DNA of 64,000 nucleotides, from the NCBI RefSeq assembly GCF_026898115.1, contig NZ_CP114036.1:1922001-1986000 (forward strand). The letters are read 5' to 3'. Source of the stretch: Streptomyces sp. S465. GTDB taxonomy: Bacteria > Actinomycetota > Actinomycetes > Streptomycetales > Streptomycetaceae. The notes beneath the pieces were generated by a model that ran no database searches, was not told where the DNA came from, and worked only from the letters and a program-made list of their open reading frames with translations. This document shows positions 42,537 through 51,729 of the stretch, in pieces; the stretch's first letter is position 1; each line of letters begins with the position of its first letter. Position numbers and translations under genes: made by a program.

Positions 42537-43586
42537 TCAGCCGAGCCGGTAGCGCCGGACGCGGTGGTAGAGCGTGCCCCTGGAGATTCCGAGGCGGGCC
42601 GCGGCCTCGGACTTGTTGCCGCCGCATTCCGCGAGGGTCTCGTTGATGACCTTGAACTCCGCCTGCTCGAGGGGGCTGAGCGTGGCCAGGGGCGAGATTC
42701 CGTGGTGCTTGGCGCAGCTGTCCCGTCGGTCGCGCTCGAGGACGAGCACGACTCCGTCGTGGAGGCGTCCCTGGGTGACCGGGTGGAGGCGGGCGCTCCA
42801 GCCGTCGTGCAGGGCGACCTCGGTGGCCGACGGGCCCGCGGCCACCACGATCGACCACAACTCGGCCCGGTCCAGTTGGAGTTCCGTCGGTGCATTGTCG
42901 ACGATCATGGTCCTCTGGTCGATGGTGACCACTGGGCCGGCGGCGGGGCGGCAATAAGAGAGGTGCGTATTGAGCATGCGTCGCTGGCGGGCGGTGGCCG
43001 CCTCGCGCAGCGTGGTGGTGATCCCGTCGACGAGGGTCCGGGCGGCGACCTGAAGCAGGTGGTTGGCGTCTTCGGCGCGACAGGCCACGTTGACCGTGCC
43101 GAAGACGCGGCGGCTGATCGGGTCCATCACGGGCGAGGCGACACAGGCCCACGCGTGCCACGGCTCTTTGTAGTGCTCCGCGCCGATGACGAGCGAGGTG
43201 CGGTTGGTCATCTGCGCCATGCCGATCCCATTCGTCCCCGCCACCGGCTCGCCCACCCGCGAACCGGGCTCGAACTCGGCCCGGTCCAGGGCCCGCGACA
43301 ACGTACGTTCGGACTCCCACCGCCAGGCCAGGGTTCCGTCGGCGTCCGCGAGTGCCAGTGATGTCGAGCTCCCGACCAGCAGGTCGGCCATCTTGAGCAA
43401 CACCGGCTTGGCGGCCCGCACGAACGGGGACTGCGCGTCGATGTCCGCGTGGGTGAGTTCCAGCCGTTGTGGATCGATGCCGTTGCTCCGTGCCCGGCGC
43501 CATGACGTGAGGATCTGCGGACGGACGGTCGCGGCCTCTCCCGACTGGAAGCTCTCCCACGCATCCCTGGTGCTCTGTGATCCCAT
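42537..43586 (-). CDS. GAF-domain regulator with Fis-type DNA-binding end (AcoR-like, no AAA+ domain)
   Basis: A 349-aa protein; ATG 43586 with GGGAGG just upstream. The N-terminal part (SWRRARSNGIDP ... SRVGEPVAGTNGIG) matches the sensory region of AcoR/DhaR-type activators. The C-terminus is a Fis-like helix-turn-helix (LAECGGNKSEAAARLGISRG, then TLYHRVRRYRLG). The sigma54-activating AAA+ ATPase domain normally lying between them is absent, replaced by about 100 residues of a different linker domain. It faces the cupin-hydroxylase operon across a 352-base gap and is its likely activator. Confidence 0.85.
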   Translation of the reverse strand: MGSQSTRDAWESFQSGEAATVRPQILTSWRRARSNGIDPQRLELTHADIDAQSPFVRAAKPVLLKMADLLVGSSTSLALADADGTLAWRWESERTLSRALDRAEFEPGSRVGEPVAGTNGIGMAQMTNRTSLVIGAEHYKEPWHAWACVASPVMDPISRRVFGTVNVACRAEDANHLLQVAARTLVDGITTTLREAATARQRRMLNTHLSYCRPAAGPVVTIDQRTMIVDNAPTELQLDRAELWSIVVAAGPSATEVALHDGWSARLHPVTQGRLHDGVVLVLERDRRDSCAKHHGISPLATLSPLEQAEFKVINETLAECGGNKSEAAARLGISRGTLYHRVRRYRLG

Positions 43587-43683
43587 CGCGCCTCCCATAC
43601 GTGTCCGTCGGCGTGCCGAACTGCTCCGTGACATGAGAGCTGTACAGCTTTTGCACACCACCCTTGTCGGGCTTGAGAGCGAT

Positions 43684-43705
43684 GATGCAGGATATCGAAT
43701 GCATC
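43684..43705. promoter_or_regulatory. GATGCA-N10-TGCATC inverted repeat
   Basis: Two 6-base arms 10 bases apart in the gap between the GAF/Fis-type regulator and the cupin operon. The half-sites match those at 40720. Confidence 0.45.
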
Positions 43706-43938
43706 CGATAGAGGGAGTTCCGAGGTAAATCCGGTGAACCCGAGATGTGGTCCGGCTCCCTCGGTCGGTAGGCAGACCCACTCCAGCGAACAAGGGGCGT
43801 GACCCTGTGGAATCGACTGCTGCCTGAATGCGTGAGCCCGCCCACGCGATTTTCGCCCCTTGCCGGCCGTGCTTGCCGGCCGGTCCGGGATCTCTCGACA
43901 ACGCAATGTTCACCGATCAATGGAAGGGAAGGTTTGAC

Positions 43939-44379
43939 ATGGACTTCAAGGTTGCCTGGGACGGCGCTGTCACCCTCGTCCGCCCGGAACAGGAGGAACT
44001 GGCGAAACAGCACGTCAACGCGCTCTTCGGGGTGAACGGCATCACCACCCCGTCGAAGCACCTGTGCCTGATCGTGACCTCCCTCCGGCCGGGCGAGAAG
44101 TCGGCCGCGCACTATCACATCGACCACGAGTCGGCCCTCTACGGGATCAGTGGCAGCGTGCATTTCTTCTGGGGTAACGACCTGGAACACGAGGTGATCG
44201 TGGGCGAGGGAGACTTCCTGTACATCCCGCCGTTCTGCCCGCACGTTTCCTACAACCGCAGCCGGACGGTCACCGCCTCGTTCGCCACCGCGCGTACCGA
44301 CGCGCTTGAGCAGGAACGCGTTTTCCTTCTGCCTGAGCTCGACGACCGGGTTGCGGACCGCGTCTCGTACGTCGACTGA
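43939..44379 (+). CDS. Small cupin protein
   Basis: A 146-aa single-domain cupin with ligands His58, His60, Glu64 and His102 (AAHYHIDHESALYGISGSV ... PPFCPHVSYN). The start at 43939 has GAAGGGAAGG upstream. All four classical ligands are present, so it may bind a metal and act as a dioxygenase, isomerase or small-molecule binder. It precedes the FAD hydroxylase by 41 bases and is probably co-transcribed. Confidence 0.85.
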   Translation: MDFKVAWDGAVTLVRPEQEELAKQHVNALFGVNGITTPSKHLCLIVTSLRPGEKSAAHYHIDHESALYGISGSVHFFWGNDLEHEVIVGEGDFLYIPPFCPHVSYNRSRTVTASFATARTDALEQERVFLLPELDDRVADRVSYVD

Positions 44380-44420
44380 ATTCGGTCTCGTCCGCGTCAG
44401 GTGAAAAGGAGATTCCCCCT

Positions 44421-46040
44421 ATGATCAATGTCCCCGTTCTCGTCGTCGGCGGTGGACCGGTCGGAATGAGTCTGGCGCTGCTTCTCGATCGCTTCGGGGT
44501 ACCGGGCCTGCTGGTCGAGCGGCGTGCGTCGACCACGACGCATCCCAAGGCCCGTGGTTGCCACGCCCGTACGATGGAGCAGTTTCGCGTATGGGGCATC
44601 GAGGATCGAATTCGCCGGGCGGGTCTGCCGCAGGAATCCGACGTGGCGTGTTGGTGCGAGAGCCTGAACGGGCCGCTGGTGGCCTATACGCAGCCCGCGC
44701 CGAGCGTGAACACCCCGGCGCCGCGGTCGATCGTGCCCCAGGACGCCGTAGAGGAGGCGCTCGACCACGCGCTGTCCACGCGGCCGGGGGCGCAGGTGCG
44801 CCGGTTGACCGAGCTGGTGTCGTTCGTCCAGGACGAGGAGGGTGTGACGGCGCGCGTCAGATCCGTCGCCGATGGCGACGAGTTCGAGGTGCGCGCTCAG
44901 TATCTCGTCGGCTGTGACGGGGCGAACAGCAGGGTTCGCGGTCTCCTGGGCATCGAGATGGATGGTCCGGAGCTTCTGCACCTCATGGCGAATCACTACT
45001 ACCGCGCGGACGTCGGTCATCTGCCGCATGTGCGCAGCGCCATCGGTTTCCTGGTGCGTCCCAGTGACCGGTCACGGCCGGACGTCAATGTGCTGGCGAC
45101 CGGCCCGGACGGCGATCGCTGGCTCGCGGTCCAGAAGCTGGAGGACGGTGAGGAGCCCATCAGCGAGGAGCGGCTGATCGAGCTCGTCCGCGAATACTGG
45201 GAGATTCCCGATCTCCATGTCGAGCGGATCAACGTCATGAACTGGCGGATGAGCGCTCAGGTGGCGAAACGTTTCCGCGAAGGACGGGTGTTCCTCGCCG
45301 GGGATGCCGCCCACCGTTTTCCCCCGGCTGGGGGCAACGGACTCAACTCGGGTGTTCAGGACGTGCACAACCTGGCGTGGAAACTCGTCATGGCGCTGTC
45401 GCACCAGGGCGGCGACGCGCTGCTGGACACCTATGAGTCCGAGCGCCGCCCGGTCGCGCGGTCCAACACCGACTTCGCGGTACGGAACCAGGAACGCATG
45501 GACGCGATGGACGAGGCGATCCGTCACCGCCATGAGGACCCCCAAGCCTGGCGTGACCTGCTCCTGGACATGGACAACCAACTGCACAGCGAAGGCCAGT
45601 CGATGGGCTACGTCTACAGCGACGGCGCGATCGTTGATGACGGCTCGTTCCTGCCGCCCTACGACTCGCGCCACTACTGGCCAACCGACCGGCCCGGCGC
45701 CCGGTTCCCGCACTTCTGGATGGACGTCGAGAAGACAGAGTCGTCCATCGACTGGTTCGACACCTCGTTCGTGCTCGTCTGCGGGCCCGACGGCGAAGGC
45801 TGGCATCAGGCCGGCGAGGAACTGCGCGCGGACGGCGCAGTGCCGCTGGAGGTCAGGAGGCTGCCCCATCTTCTGGGGCCCGTATCCATCGGCCGCGACG
45901 GCGCGGTACTGGTCCGGCCGGACGGCCACGTCGCCTGGCGGGCTCCTCATGCCGGTGACCCCAGGGTGCTGCGCCACGCGCTCACCCGTGTCCTCGCGGG
46001 CGGCACGCGTGCCCCGTCCGTGACCGGCCTCGCCGCTTGA
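44421..46040 (+). CDS. FAD-dependent aromatic hydroxylase (PHBH/phenol-hydroxylase type), first copy
   Basis: A 539-aa class A flavoprotein monooxygenase. It shows the FAD Rossmann motif VVGGGPVG, the DG motif CDGANSRVRG, and the GD motif VFLAGDAAHRFPPAGGNGLN. A C-terminal thioredoxin-like part (about residues 430-530) resembles PheA/TfdB- and polyketide-hydroxylase-type enzymes. It would insert an ortho hydroxyl into a phenolic ring using NAD(P)H. The enzyme is followed by RidA, a transporter and an alcohol dehydrogenase. Confidence 0.92.
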   Translation: MINVPVLVVGGGPVGMSLALLLDRFGVPGLLVERRASTTTHPKARGCHARTMEQFRVWGIEDRIRRAGLPQESDVACWCESLNGPLVAYTQPAPSVNTPAPRSIVPQDAVEEALDHALSTRPGAQVRRLTELVSFVQDEEGVTARVRSVADGDEFEVRAQYLVGCDGANSRVRGLLGIEMDGPELLHLMANHYYRADVGHLPHVRSAIGFLVRPSDRSRPDVNVLATGPDGDRWLAVQKLEDGEEPISEERLIELVREYWEIPDLHVERINVMNWRMSAQVAKRFREGRVFLAGDAAHRFPPAGGNGLNSGVQDVHNLAWKLVMALSHQGGDALLDTYESERRPVARSNTDFAVRNQERMDAMDEAIRHRHEDPQAWRDLLLDMDNQLHSEGQSMGYVYSDGAIVDDGSFLPPYDSRHYWPTDRPGARFPHFWMDVEKTESSIDWFDTSFVLVCGPDGEGWHQAGEELRADGAVPLEVRRLPHLLGPVSIGRDGAVLVRPDGHVAWRAPHAGDPRVLRHALTRVLAGGTRAPSVTGLAA

Positions 46041-46135
46041 CACCACCGCGCGGACGCCGTGCGCCCCGGCCGGGCCGGGGCCACGCACCCCTCCCGTGCC
46101 TGCCACTTCATTCAGTGAGTCAGAAAGGCGGAACC

Positions 46136-46540
46136 ATGACTCCGTTGCCGACGTATGAGAACCCGAAGGGTCTCGGAGATCCTCTGAGTGCCTATGCGCA
46201 TGTGGCCCGTGCCGGGGATCTGATCTTCGTCGCCGGCCAGTGCGGTTTCCTCGAGGACAACTCCGTGGCCGGGCCGGATGTGCGCAGCCAGACCCTGCGC
46301 GCCTATGCCAACGTGCGCACCGCACTGGAGTCCCAGGGCGCGTCGATGCGCGAGGTGGTGCGCTTCGTGACGTACCTGACGTCCTCGGACCATGTCGCCG
46401 GGTTCTATGCGGCGCGCGAGGAGTTCTTCGCCGAGCATTACCCGGACGGTGGGTATCCGCCGAACACCTTGCTGATCGTCAAGGGACTGGTCCGCGCGGA
46501 TCTGCTGGTCGAACTCGACGCCACAGCCTGTCGTCAGTGA
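46136..46540 (+). CDS. RidA-family protein
   Basis: A 134-aa protein; ATG 46136 follows AAAGGCGG. It has FVAGQCGF, YANVRTALESQGASMREVVR and the C-terminal LLIVKGLVRADLLVELDATA with the conserved Arg. RidA members deaminate enamine/imine intermediates; in aromatic pathways a relative acts as 2-aminomuconate deaminase. Its presence hints at an amino-aromatic or an enamine intermediate, but this is not proof. Confidence 0.9.
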   Translation: MTPLPTYENPKGLGDPLSAYAHVARAGDLIFVAGQCGFLEDNSVAGPDVRSQTLRAYANVRTALESQGASMREVVRFVTYLTSSDHVAGFYAAREEFFAEHYPDGGYPPNTLLIVKGLVRADLLVELDATACRQ

Positions 46541-46552
46541 GAACGAGCCATC

Positions 46553-47896
46553 ATGTCGTCGATCAGAGAATCGATAGATCGCTCGAGAATGACCGCGTTT
46601 CAGGCCGGGGTCGTCGGGATGTGCCTGGTCATCAACCTCTTCGAAGGTTTCGACGTCCTGGTGATCGCGTTCGCGGCGTCAGGAATCGCCAAGGAGTGGT
46701 CGCTCACCGCGTCCCAGGTCGGACTGCTGTTGAGCAGCAGCCTCGTCGGTATGGCACTCGGCTCGGCCCTCATCGCTCCGCTCTCCGACCGGATCGGCCG
46801 GCGGCCGCACACGCTGATCTGCCTGACCGTCTGCGCCGTGGGCATGCTCCTCGCGACGGTGAGCACCGGCTTCTGGTTCCTGGGGGTGTGCCGCCTGCTG
46901 ACCGGACTCGGTGTCGGGGGCATGGTGGCCGGTCTCCCCGTGATCATCACTGAGTACTCACCACGGCGCCTCCGGGGCACGATGATCGCCCTGTACGGGA
47001 CCGGCTTGCCGGTCGGCGGGATGCTGGGCGGTTCGGTCGCCGTGCTGGTGACGTCCGAATACGGCTGGCGAGCCAGCTTCCTCGTCGGTGCCGTGCTCAC
47101 TTTCGCCATTCTCGTGGCCGTCGCCCTGGCCCTGCCCGAGTCGCTGGACTACCTGATCAGCCGGCGGCCGGAGGGCGCGCTGGAGAAGGTCAACAAGCTG
47201 CTGAGCCGGATGCGGCTGCCTGCGGTGGAGGCGCTGCCGCCCGTCCCGCCCAAGGAGGAGCGCGGTGTGCTGGCGAACGTCCTGCGCGGTCGTGAGGCCG
47301 TTCGCACCGTCGCGCTGTGGGTCGCGTACTTCTTCATGATGGCCAGCTTCTACTTCGCCGAGAGCTGGACGCCTCTGCTCCTCCAGCACAACGGCTCTTC
47401 CACCGCGCAGGGTATGGACGGAGGGCTGCTACTCAACCTCGGCGGGCTGGCGGGGACGTTGCTGCTCAGCGTTCTGGCCCTGAAGGTGGCGACGCGCACC
47501 GTCACCGTCCTGGCGTTCCTGGGAGCGGGGCTGTCGTACCTGGCGATGAGCCTCTTCCTCGACTCGACCGTGGTCGCGCTGGCTGCGGCCGTCGCCATCG
47601 GGCTGTTCGTCAACGCCGGCGGAAACGGGCTGAACTCGATCGTGCCCGGGCTCTACCCGGCATCCGTGCGTGCCACCGGCGTGGGGTGGGCCATGGCGGT
47701 CGGGCGACTCGGCGCATTCAGCGCTCCCGCCCTCGCGGGCCTGCTCCTCGATCACGGGTGGTCCGCGCGTTCGCTGTTCGGTCTGCTCGTCCTGCCACTG
47801 GTGCTGGTCGCGGCGCTGATCGGCGTGATCGTCAGCTCCGCGAGGTGGAGCCGGACCTCTGCCGAACCCGCGGGATCGCTCTCGCCGGTCAACTGA
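46553..47896 (+). CDS. MFS transporter, aromatic acid:H+ symporter (AAHS) type
   Basis: A 447-aa carrier with about 12 helices. The helix 1 motif is LFEGFDVLVI (family consensus DG-x-D, here EG-x-D). Loop 2-3 is PLSDRIGRRPH and loop 8-9 follows a short cytoplasmic domain. These carriers import benzoate, hydroxybenzoates and related acids. It is 12 bases after RidA, so co-transcribed. Confidence 0.9.
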   Translation: MSSIRESIDRSRMTAFQAGVVGMCLVINLFEGFDVLVIAFAASGIAKEWSLTASQVGLLLSSSLVGMALGSALIAPLSDRIGRRPHTLICLTVCAVGMLLATVSTGFWFLGVCRLLTGLGVGGMVAGLPVIITEYSPRRLRGTMIALYGTGLPVGGMLGGSVAVLVTSEYGWRASFLVGAVLTFAILVAVALALPESLDYLISRRPEGALEKVNKLLSRMRLPAVEALPPVPPKEERGVLANVLRGREAVRTVALWVAYFFMMASFYFAESWTPLLLQHNGSSTAQGMDGGLLLNLGGLAGTLLLSVLALKVATRTVTVLAFLGAGLSYLAMSLFLDSTVVALAAAVAIGLFVNAGGNGLNSIVPGLYPASVRATGVGWAMAVGRLGAFSAPALAGLLLDHGWSARSLFGLLVLPLVLVAALIGVIVSSARWSRTSAEPAGSLSPVN

Positions 47897-47923
47897 TTCC
47901 CTCGAACCGATCAAGGAGAACTC

Positions 47924-48952
47924 ATGCGAGCTGTGCGGCTGCACGACTACCAGAAGCCGCCGACGGTGGAGGACGTACCGGAGCCGACGCTCTCCAGCCC
48001 GCTGGATGTGATCGTGAAGATCGGTGGCGCCGGCGTCTGCCGCACCGATCTGCACATCATCGAGGGGCAGTGGGCCGAGGCGATGGGGCCGCGACTCCCC
48101 TACACGCTCGGCCACGAGAACGCCGGCTGGGTACAGGAGGTCGGCGAGGCGGTCACCAACGTCAAGGTCGGCGACACGGTGATCCTGCACCCCCAGCCTT
48201 CCTGTGGGTTGTGCCTGGCCTGCCGGGCCGGCCGGGACATGCAGTGCTCCGACGCCGTCTTCCCCGGAGTGTCGAACCACGACGGCGGCATGGCCGAGTA
48301 CCTGCGCACCACGGCGCGCGGCTGCGTCAAGCTGAACCCGAACACCAACCCGGCCGACGTGGCGGCGCTGGCCGACGCGGGGATCACCGCCTATCACGCG
48401 GTGCGGCAGGCCGTACCGCTGCTCCACCCGGGCACGGTCGCCGTCATACAGGGCGCCGGCGGGCTCGGCCACATCGGCGTCCAGGCCGTGGCCGCCCTCA
48501 CCGCCGCGAAGATCATCGTGGTGGACCGTAACCCGGAGGCGCTGAAGCTGGCCGAGAAACTCGGTGCGGACGCGACCGTGCCGGCCGACGACGATCACGT
48601 CGAGGCCGTCAAGGAGCTCACCGGGGGCCGGGGCGGCGATGTGGTCTTCGACTTCGTCGCCGAGCATGGCGCGGAGAACGACGCCTTTGCGATGACCGCC
48701 CCGGCCGGATCCCAATACGTCATCGGCTATGGAGGCGAACTGCGGATTCCCACCCTCGACCTGGTGGCCGCCGGGAAACAGGTGGTCGGCAACATCGTCG
48801 GCACCTACAACGACCTCGTGGAGCTGATGGCCCTCGTGGAGTCCGGCAGGGTCACCCTGCACACCAAGAAGTACCCGCTGGACGCGGCGGCGGAAGCGCT
48901 GGACGACCTCGCCCACGACCGGGTCAGGGGCCGCGCGATCCTGGTCCCCTGA
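47924..48952 (+). CDS. Zinc-dependent alcohol dehydrogenase (MDR family)
   Basis: A 342-aa enzyme with the catalytic zinc Cys in GAGVCRTDLH, GHENAGWV, the structural zinc cluster CGLCLACRAGRDMQC, and the nucleotide motif GAGGLGHIG. AAGGAGA precedes ATG 47924. It oxidises an alcohol or reduces an aldehyde released in the pathway. It is the last intact gene of the first hydroxylase operon. Confidence 0.92.
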   Translation: MRAVRLHDYQKPPTVEDVPEPTLSSPLDVIVKIGGAGVCRTDLHIIEGQWAEAMGPRLPYTLGHENAGWVQEVGEAVTNVKVGDTVILHPQPSCGLCLACRAGRDMQCSDAVFPGVSNHDGGMAEYLRTTARGCVKLNPNTNPADVAALADAGITAYHAVRQAVPLLHPGTVAVIQGAGGLGHIGVQAVAALTAAKIIVVDRNPEALKLAEKLGADATVPADDDHVEAVKELTGGRGGDVVFDFVAEHGAENDAFAMTAPAGSQYVIGYGGELRIPTLDLVAAGKQVVGNIVGTYNDLVELMALVESGRVTLHTKKYPLDAAAEALDDLAHDRVRGRAILVP

Positions 48953-49042
48953 ACCCCACCCCCACCCCACGCCGGGACAGGACGGCCCGCCGCACGGCTG
49001 CGCCCGGCGATGGCGGTGCCACGAACGTGAGAGCGAGTCCTC

Positions 49043-49405
49043 ATGCACGTCAACGATTCGGCGGAGGGGATGTGTCCCCGCAGCCGTCCTGGTCCGGCGC
49101 GCCGGAGGGCACGAAGGGCTACGTGGTGACGGTGCACGACCCGGACGCCCCTACCGGTTCCGGCTTCTGGCACTGGGCGGTGGCGAACATCCCCGCTTCC
49201 GTGACCGAGCCGGCGAGTGACGCGGACAACGGCACGGGCGAACTGCTCCCGCCTGGTGCCATGCAACTCCCCGGCGACGCGGGAGCGGCCCGGTTCGTCT
49301 GCCTTGCCGGGCTTCCACGTATCCGGCCACGTCCTGAGCCGCGCGGTGCTGACCGCGACCGCCGAGACCACCGAGACCCCCAAGACCACCAAGACCACCG
49401 TCTGA
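49043..49405 (+). pseudogene. PEBP (YbhB/YbcL) family remnant
   Basis: The frame near 49060 gives SPQPSWSGAPEGTKGYVVTV, DPDAPTGSGFWHWAVANIP and GAMQLPGDAGAARFV, the central phosphatidylethanolamine-binding-protein fold. The N-terminal strand is missing. After AARFV a stretch of about 40 residues is deleted and the last helix reappears in another frame as FHVSGHVLSRAVLTATAE, ending at 49405. It is non-functional. Confidence 0.7.
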
Positions 49406-49439
49406 TCATCCGCGCTCTCCTACCCAGGAAGAGGGTTCC

Positions 49440-50276
49440 ATGCGCATCGCCAATCTCCGTGGCCGCGCCCACCTGTTGAGCGGTCCGGGCGCGACCGACA
49501 TCGCCCGGGCCAGCGGCGGGCGGTTCGGTCCCGATCCGATGGATCTCTTCGCACACTGGGATGCCTTCCGCACCTGGGCCCGCACCGACGGTGTCCACCC
49601 CGCCGCGCCGTATCGACGCGAGGACTTGGGCGCGCCGGTTCCCCGTCCGGGCCAGGTCTTCGCCATCGGGCTCAACTACGCCGAACACGCGGCGGAGACC
49701 GGCCTCGAGGCAACCAGGGGGGTGCCTTCGGTATTCACCAAGTTCACCAGCTCCCTGACCGGCCCTACCGGTACGGTCCACCTCACCGGACCATCGGTCG
49801 ATTGGGAAGTCGAACTCGTCGTGGCGATCGGCAAGGAAGCACATCACGTCGCAGCCGCCGATGCCTGGGAGCACGTAGCGGGCGTGATGGTGGGGCAGGA
49901 CTTCAGTGACCGGGATGTGCAGATGAGCGGAACCCCTCCGCAGTTCTCCCTCGGCAAGAGCTACCCCGGTTTCGGCCCGACCGGGCCGGCGCTGGTGTCC
50001 CTCGACGAGATCGCCCCGGACACCCCGCTCCGGCTGCGATGCTGGGTCAACGACGAACTCGTCCAGGACGGCAGCACAGATCAGATGATCATGCCCGTGC
50101 CGGTCCTCATCGAGCGGATTTCCTCGGTGTGCACCCTCTACCCGGGAGATCTGGTCTTCACCGGTACTCCGGCCGGGGTCGGCATGGGGCGGACCCCGGC
50201 CCGTTACCTCGCCAGCGGCGATGAGGTCCGTACCAGCATTGACGGTATCGGCGAGATGACCCATGTCCTCAGGTGA
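49440..50276 (+). CDS. Fumarylacetoacetate hydrolase (FAH) family protein, first copy
   Basis: A 278-aa hydrolase or isomerase. It has QVFAIGLNYAEHA, VFTKFTSSLTGP, the metal ligands in VDWEVELVVAIG, and VGQDFSDRDVQMSGTPPQFS followed by LGKSYPGFGPTGP. The family hydrolyses C-C bonds of diketo acids, or acts as hydratase/decarboxylase on meta-cleavage products. The 3' end adjoins an IS5 remnant, 3 bases beyond the stop. It is related to the FAH gene at 51730. Confidence 0.92.
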   Translation: MRIANLRGRAHLLSGPGATDIARASGGRFGPDPMDLFAHWDAFRTWARTDGVHPAAPYRREDLGAPVPRPGQVFAIGLNYAEHAAETGLEATRGVPSVFTKFTSSLTGPTGTVHLTGPSVDWEVELVVAIGKEAHHVAAADAWEHVAGVMVGQDFSDRDVQMSGTPPQFSLGKSYPGFGPTGPALVSLDEIAPDTPLRLRCWVNDELVQDGSTDQMIMPVPVLIERISSVCTLYPGDLVFTGTPAGVGMGRTPARYLASGDEVRTSIDGIGEMTHVLR

Positions 50277-50278
50277 TC

Positions 50279-50880
50279 GATGCCGCCATGAATATGCTCA
50301 ATGTGGTGTAAGGCGCTCCCGGTTTCGACCTCGAGCCGGCGGAGCTCGACCCGGCCGAAGCGGTGTCCGATGGTCAGAAAGAGATCGTGCCGCCGGTAGG
50401 TCTCCCGGTCGAACCCTGGCGGTCGGCCGCCGTGGCCTCCGCGCCTCAGCCGGTGCCGTCGCTGGTCGGTCTTCTCGGGGATGGTGTGCGCAATGCCGCG
50501 TCTTCGCAGGCAGGCACGGAAGCCGCGGGAGCTGTGAGCCTTGTCTGCGATGACCTGGCCGGGCCTGCACCGACGCCGGCCCAGGCCGGTGCGGGGAACA
50601 CGGATCCGTTCCGGCGGAGGGCGTGCGCAGACACCGTCGTGGCGTTGGCCGGGCGTCACCAGGATCGCGAGCGGGCGGCCCCTGCCGTCGCGGGCGAGGT
50701 GAATCCTGGTCGTCAGCCCGCCTCGGGATCGGCCGAGGGCGTGATCGTCCGGTTCGTCCTGCCGATGCCGCCCCCTTTTCGGCCGGTGGTGGCGGCGTGC
50801 TGGTGGGCGCGGACGATGGTGGAGTCGATCTGGACCAGCCAGTCGATGTCGCCTCGCCGGTGTGGATCAGAAGCGGCTGA
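50279..50880 (-). mobile_element. IS5-family transposase remnant
   Basis: The minus strand carries broken pieces of an IS5-type DDE transposase: DWLVQIDSTIVRAHQHAATT near 50830, then in a shifted frame TPGQRHDGVCARPPPERIRV and GQVIADKAHSSRGFRACLRR with the second catalytic block, ending GFDRETYRRH near 50390 before leaving the family. Both ends and the frame are lost. It separates two FAH-containing catabolic units and reaches to within about 20 bases of the GntR stop. Confidence 0.8.
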
Positions 50881-50900
50881 CCGGGCCGCTGATCGCGCGA

Positions 50901-51611
50901 TTATCCGCGCTGCGGGGCGAGTTCTCCGTCCGAGGGCTCCTCGATGCCGGGGAGTCTGGTGAGCAGCATCCGGGTCGTGCACGCGATGTGCTCGCGCAGC
51001 AGTTGGGCGCCCAGGTCTGCGTCGCGGTCGACGGCGACCCGGGCGAGTGCCTGGTGTTCGGCGGCCGGATCGCGGCCGCTTTCGTGCAGCATGGGGGAGG
51101 CCCAGCGCCGGTAGAGTTCCGCCTCGGCCCGCAGTCCCTGGGCGATCTCGGTCAGGCGCCGGTTGCCGCAGCCTGCCAGCAAGGCAGTGTGGAACTCCTC
51201 GTGGGCCAGGTACCAGTCGTCACCACGCTCCCCGTCCGCGGCCTCACGGTCGCGCAGGGAGAGCAGGTGGTGGGCGGCCACGACGCCGCTTTCCCATGCC
51301 GCATCGCCCTGGAGTATCGCCATACGGAAGGCCAGGGACTCCAGCTCTATCCGTGCGTGCGTCAGGTCGGTCAGCTCGTCCGCCGACAGCTGGGCGACGG
51401 TGTAGCCCTGGTGTGCCTGCAGCGTGACCAACCGCTCGGACGACAGCTTGGTCAGGGCCTCTCGCGCCACTCCCACACTCGTGTCGTAGGTGGTGCACAG
51501 GTCGGGGAACTTCAGGCGCTGCCCCGGCCGCAGACGTGCGGTGAAGATGTCGTGGCGCAGCCGTGCGTACAGCTCGTCGGCGCGTGTGCCCGGTTTCACC
51601 CTCTTCGGCAT
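50901..51611 (-). CDS. GntR-family (FCD) transcriptional regulator
   Basis: A 236-aa regulator beginning at ATG 51611 (MPKRVKPGTRA). DNA-binding part LRHDIFTARLRPGQRLKFPD, then LCTTYDTSVGVAREALTKLS; C-terminal FCD helices with the metal-type residues (EFHTALLAGCGNRRL). It is divergent from the FAH-dioxygenase operon, and the palindrome at 51647 lies between them. It probably represses that operon until a pathway acid binds. Confidence 0.92.
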   Translation of the reverse strand: MPKRVKPGTRADELYARLRHDIFTARLRPGQRLKFPDLCTTYDTSVGVAREALTKLSSERLVTLQAHQGYTVAQLSADELTDLTHARIELESLAFRMAILQGDAAWESGVVAAHHLLSLRDREAADGERGDDWYLAHEEFHTALLAGCGNRRLTEIAQGLRAEAELYRRWASPMLHESGRDPAAEHQALARVAVDRDADLGAQLLREHIACTTRMLLTRLPGIEEPSDGELAPQRG

Positions 51612-51646
51612 GTTCGACACTGTACACCATGAGTGAATCGAAGAGA

Positions 51647-51660
51647 AACTTTCGAAAGTT
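51647..51660. promoter_or_regulatory. Perfect 14-bp palindrome, GntR operator
   Basis: AACTTTCGAAAGTT, exact palindrome, 36 bases before the GntR start and 70 before the FAH GTG. It is AT-rich and unique in this intergenic region. Confidence 0.65.
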
Positions 51661-51729
51661 GCCTTGCTATTTGAATGTCGATGGATGGAGAGTGGAGTCA
51701 CCGGCAGGCAACGAGTGCAAGGAGGCACC

